From the NCBI GenBank assembly GCA_026702745.1, contig JAPPBT010000026.1, positions 1 to 33,475 of the forward strand: DNA of 33,475 bases, written 5' to 3'. Both the position numbers and the translations under genes were made by a program. Every line of letters starts with the position of its first letter. Positions within the stretch are counted from its first letter, which is position 1. The notes under the pieces are model-generated. The model searched no databases, was not told the origin of the DNA, and was given only the letters and a program-made list of their open reading frames with translations. Origin of the DNA: Gemmatimonadota bacterium (GTDB lineage: Bacteria > JAAXHH01). Positions 32,644-33,475 of this stretch are shown here, piece by piece.

Positions 32644-33475
32644 TCAGGCCGGCTCTTCGGCCATTTGAAGTTCCGGAAACGGATTTGGTGCCTCTGCCCA
32701 GACCTTGCTGTCCGCAGCGGCGAGGTGTTCGTCGAGCAGGCACGCGTCGAGGCGGGCGCGCATCGCCTCCTCGTTCATCTGCTGTCCGATGAAGACCAGT
32801 TGCTGCGCGCGGTCGCCGAAGCGGGGATGCCAGCCCGGCTGCCGGTCTGGTCGCTGATCCTCCGGATGCCCCCAGTGTTCGCGAGGGATAGCCGCCCACC
32901 ACATCCCCAGGGGTTTCACGGTGCTGCCGCCGCCGGCCTGCGCCCATTCGTAGGCGACCCGATGGTCCGCGGCGACCCAGAAGAAGCCCTTCGAGCGGAG
33001 CACGCCGTACCAGTTCTCGTCGTCGTGCAGGAAAGCCCACAGCTTCTCGGCGTCGAAGGGCTGCGACGTCCGGTAGGTGAAGCTCGAGATCCCGTACTCC
33101 TCGGTCTCCGGCGTGTGCTCGCCCTGAAGCTCTCGAATCCAGCCGGCGGAACTCTCCGCCTTCTCGTAGTCGAACAGGTTCGTATCGAGCACGCGTTTGA
33201 GCGGGACCTGTCCGTGCGTCGTCCTGAGGATCTCGGCGCCGGGGTTGAGCGCTTTCACGATGGCCTCGACCTCGAGCGCCTGTTCGTTGCTCACGAGATC
33301 AAGCTTGTTGAGCACGATGACGTCGGCGAACTCGATCTGGTCGGTGAGCAGATCGGTTACCGTCCGGTGATCATCTTCGCCCAGGGACTCACCGCGTTCC
33401 TGGAGCGCATCGGCGGCGGCGTAGTCCCGCAGGAAGCTCGCCGCGTCCACGACCGTGACCATCGTGTCGAGGCGC
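32644..33475 (-). CDS. Second COG0523/CobW-family GTPase, N terminus beyond the window
   Basis: The frame is open through the right edge, reading RLDTMVTVVDAASFLRDYA at the boundary, so the P-loop and CxCC motif lie outside the window. Visible parts are the LITDQIEF-like stretch (TDLLTDQIEFADVIVLNKLD) with the NKLD base-recognition motif, and a long C-terminal CobW domain. That domain has FWAFLHDDENWYGVLRSKGF-type sequence (KLWAFLHDDENWYG, then SKGFFWVAADHRVAYEWAQA) and WWAAIPREHWG. The longer, Trp-rich C-terminal domain resembles YciC/ZagA-type zinc-starvation GTPases. It differs clearly from the downstream CobW gene, so the two are paralogues rather than a recent duplication. The next gene starts 40 bases after its stop. 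Confidence 0.9.
   Translation of the reverse strand, partial: RLDTMVTVVDAASFLRDYAAADALQERGESLGEDDHRTVTDLLTDQIEFADVIVLNKLDLVSNEQALEVEAIVKALNPGAEILRTTHGQVPLKRVLDTNLFDYEKAESSAGWIRELQGEHTPETEEYGISSFTYRTSQPFDAEKLWAFLHDDENWYGVLRSKGFFWVAADHRVAYEWAQAGGGSTVKPLGMWWAAIPREHWGHPEDQRPDRQPGWHPRFGDRAQQLVFIGQQMNEEAMRARLDACLLDEHLAAADSKVWAEAPNPFPELQMAEEPA

Overview
The window is bacterial chromosomal DNA from a diderm organism: it has a LolA-like lipoprotein carrier and a BamD-like lipoprotein with a lipobox. Most of it is high-GC; one hand-counted 60-base line at 8701 has 38 G+C. The lineage cannot be fixed from sequence alone. The amidohydrolases and gene content fit uncultured marine or soil phyla such as Latescibacterota or Gemmatimonadota, but that is a guess. 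One long stretch, about 9379 to 24590, has clearly lower G+C and reads as an inserted accessory island. Hand-counted 60-base lines there have 35 (at 14041), 22 (at 19381) and 19 (at 23341) G+C.

Left flank (1-9378), core genes. The tail of a YtcJ-type amidohydrolase comes first, followed by a terminator-like hairpin. A LolA-like gene and a tightly coupled rimO-bamD-nadD run lie on the plus strand. coaE and smc lie on the minus strand, with a good sigma70-type promoter ahead of smc. A GT2 glycosyltransferase is divergent from smc.

Island (about 9379-24590). It opens with a 354-base non-coding stretch and an amidohydrolase carrying four membrane helices inside its catalytic barrel. Next comes what I read as a DNA phosphorothioation defence locus of the Ssp type. 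A cysteine desulfurase (SspA/DndA role) is divergent from a tightly coupled series: a DUF4007 protein (SspB-like), a 1129-residue P-loop ATPase (SspC-like) and a DndC/SspD-like PP-loop sulfurtransferase. These are followed by an SF2 helicase, a GHKL/Hsp90-fold ATPase and a single-HKD phospholipase-D-like nuclease, which occupy the place of an sspFGH-type restriction module. After a 180-base gap come a small GIY-YIG nuclease and a DGQHR (DndB-family) protein overlapping by one base. The desulfurase and SspD would supply and install sulfur on the DNA backbone, SspB and SspC would select and nick the target, and the later genes would attack unmodified DNA or sense modification. I see no DndD/E, SspE, integrase, transposase or tRNA.

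Right flank (24592-33475), core-like and all on the minus strand. There is a 3-mercaptopyruvate-type sulfurtransferase preceded by a helicase-associated/WYL protein. Upstream of these, in transcription order, is a metal-handling operon: a truncated COG0523/CobW GTPase, a 103-residue Cys-containing protein, a second CobW GTPase, a WD40 protein, a PepSY membrane protein and a thioredoxin-like [2Fe-2S] ferredoxin, mostly overlapping by a few bases.

The core genes show a recurring oddity: short in-frame tandem repeats, often with an 18-bp period, in lolA-like, rimO, bamD, the WYL protein and the PepSY gene. I saw none in the island.
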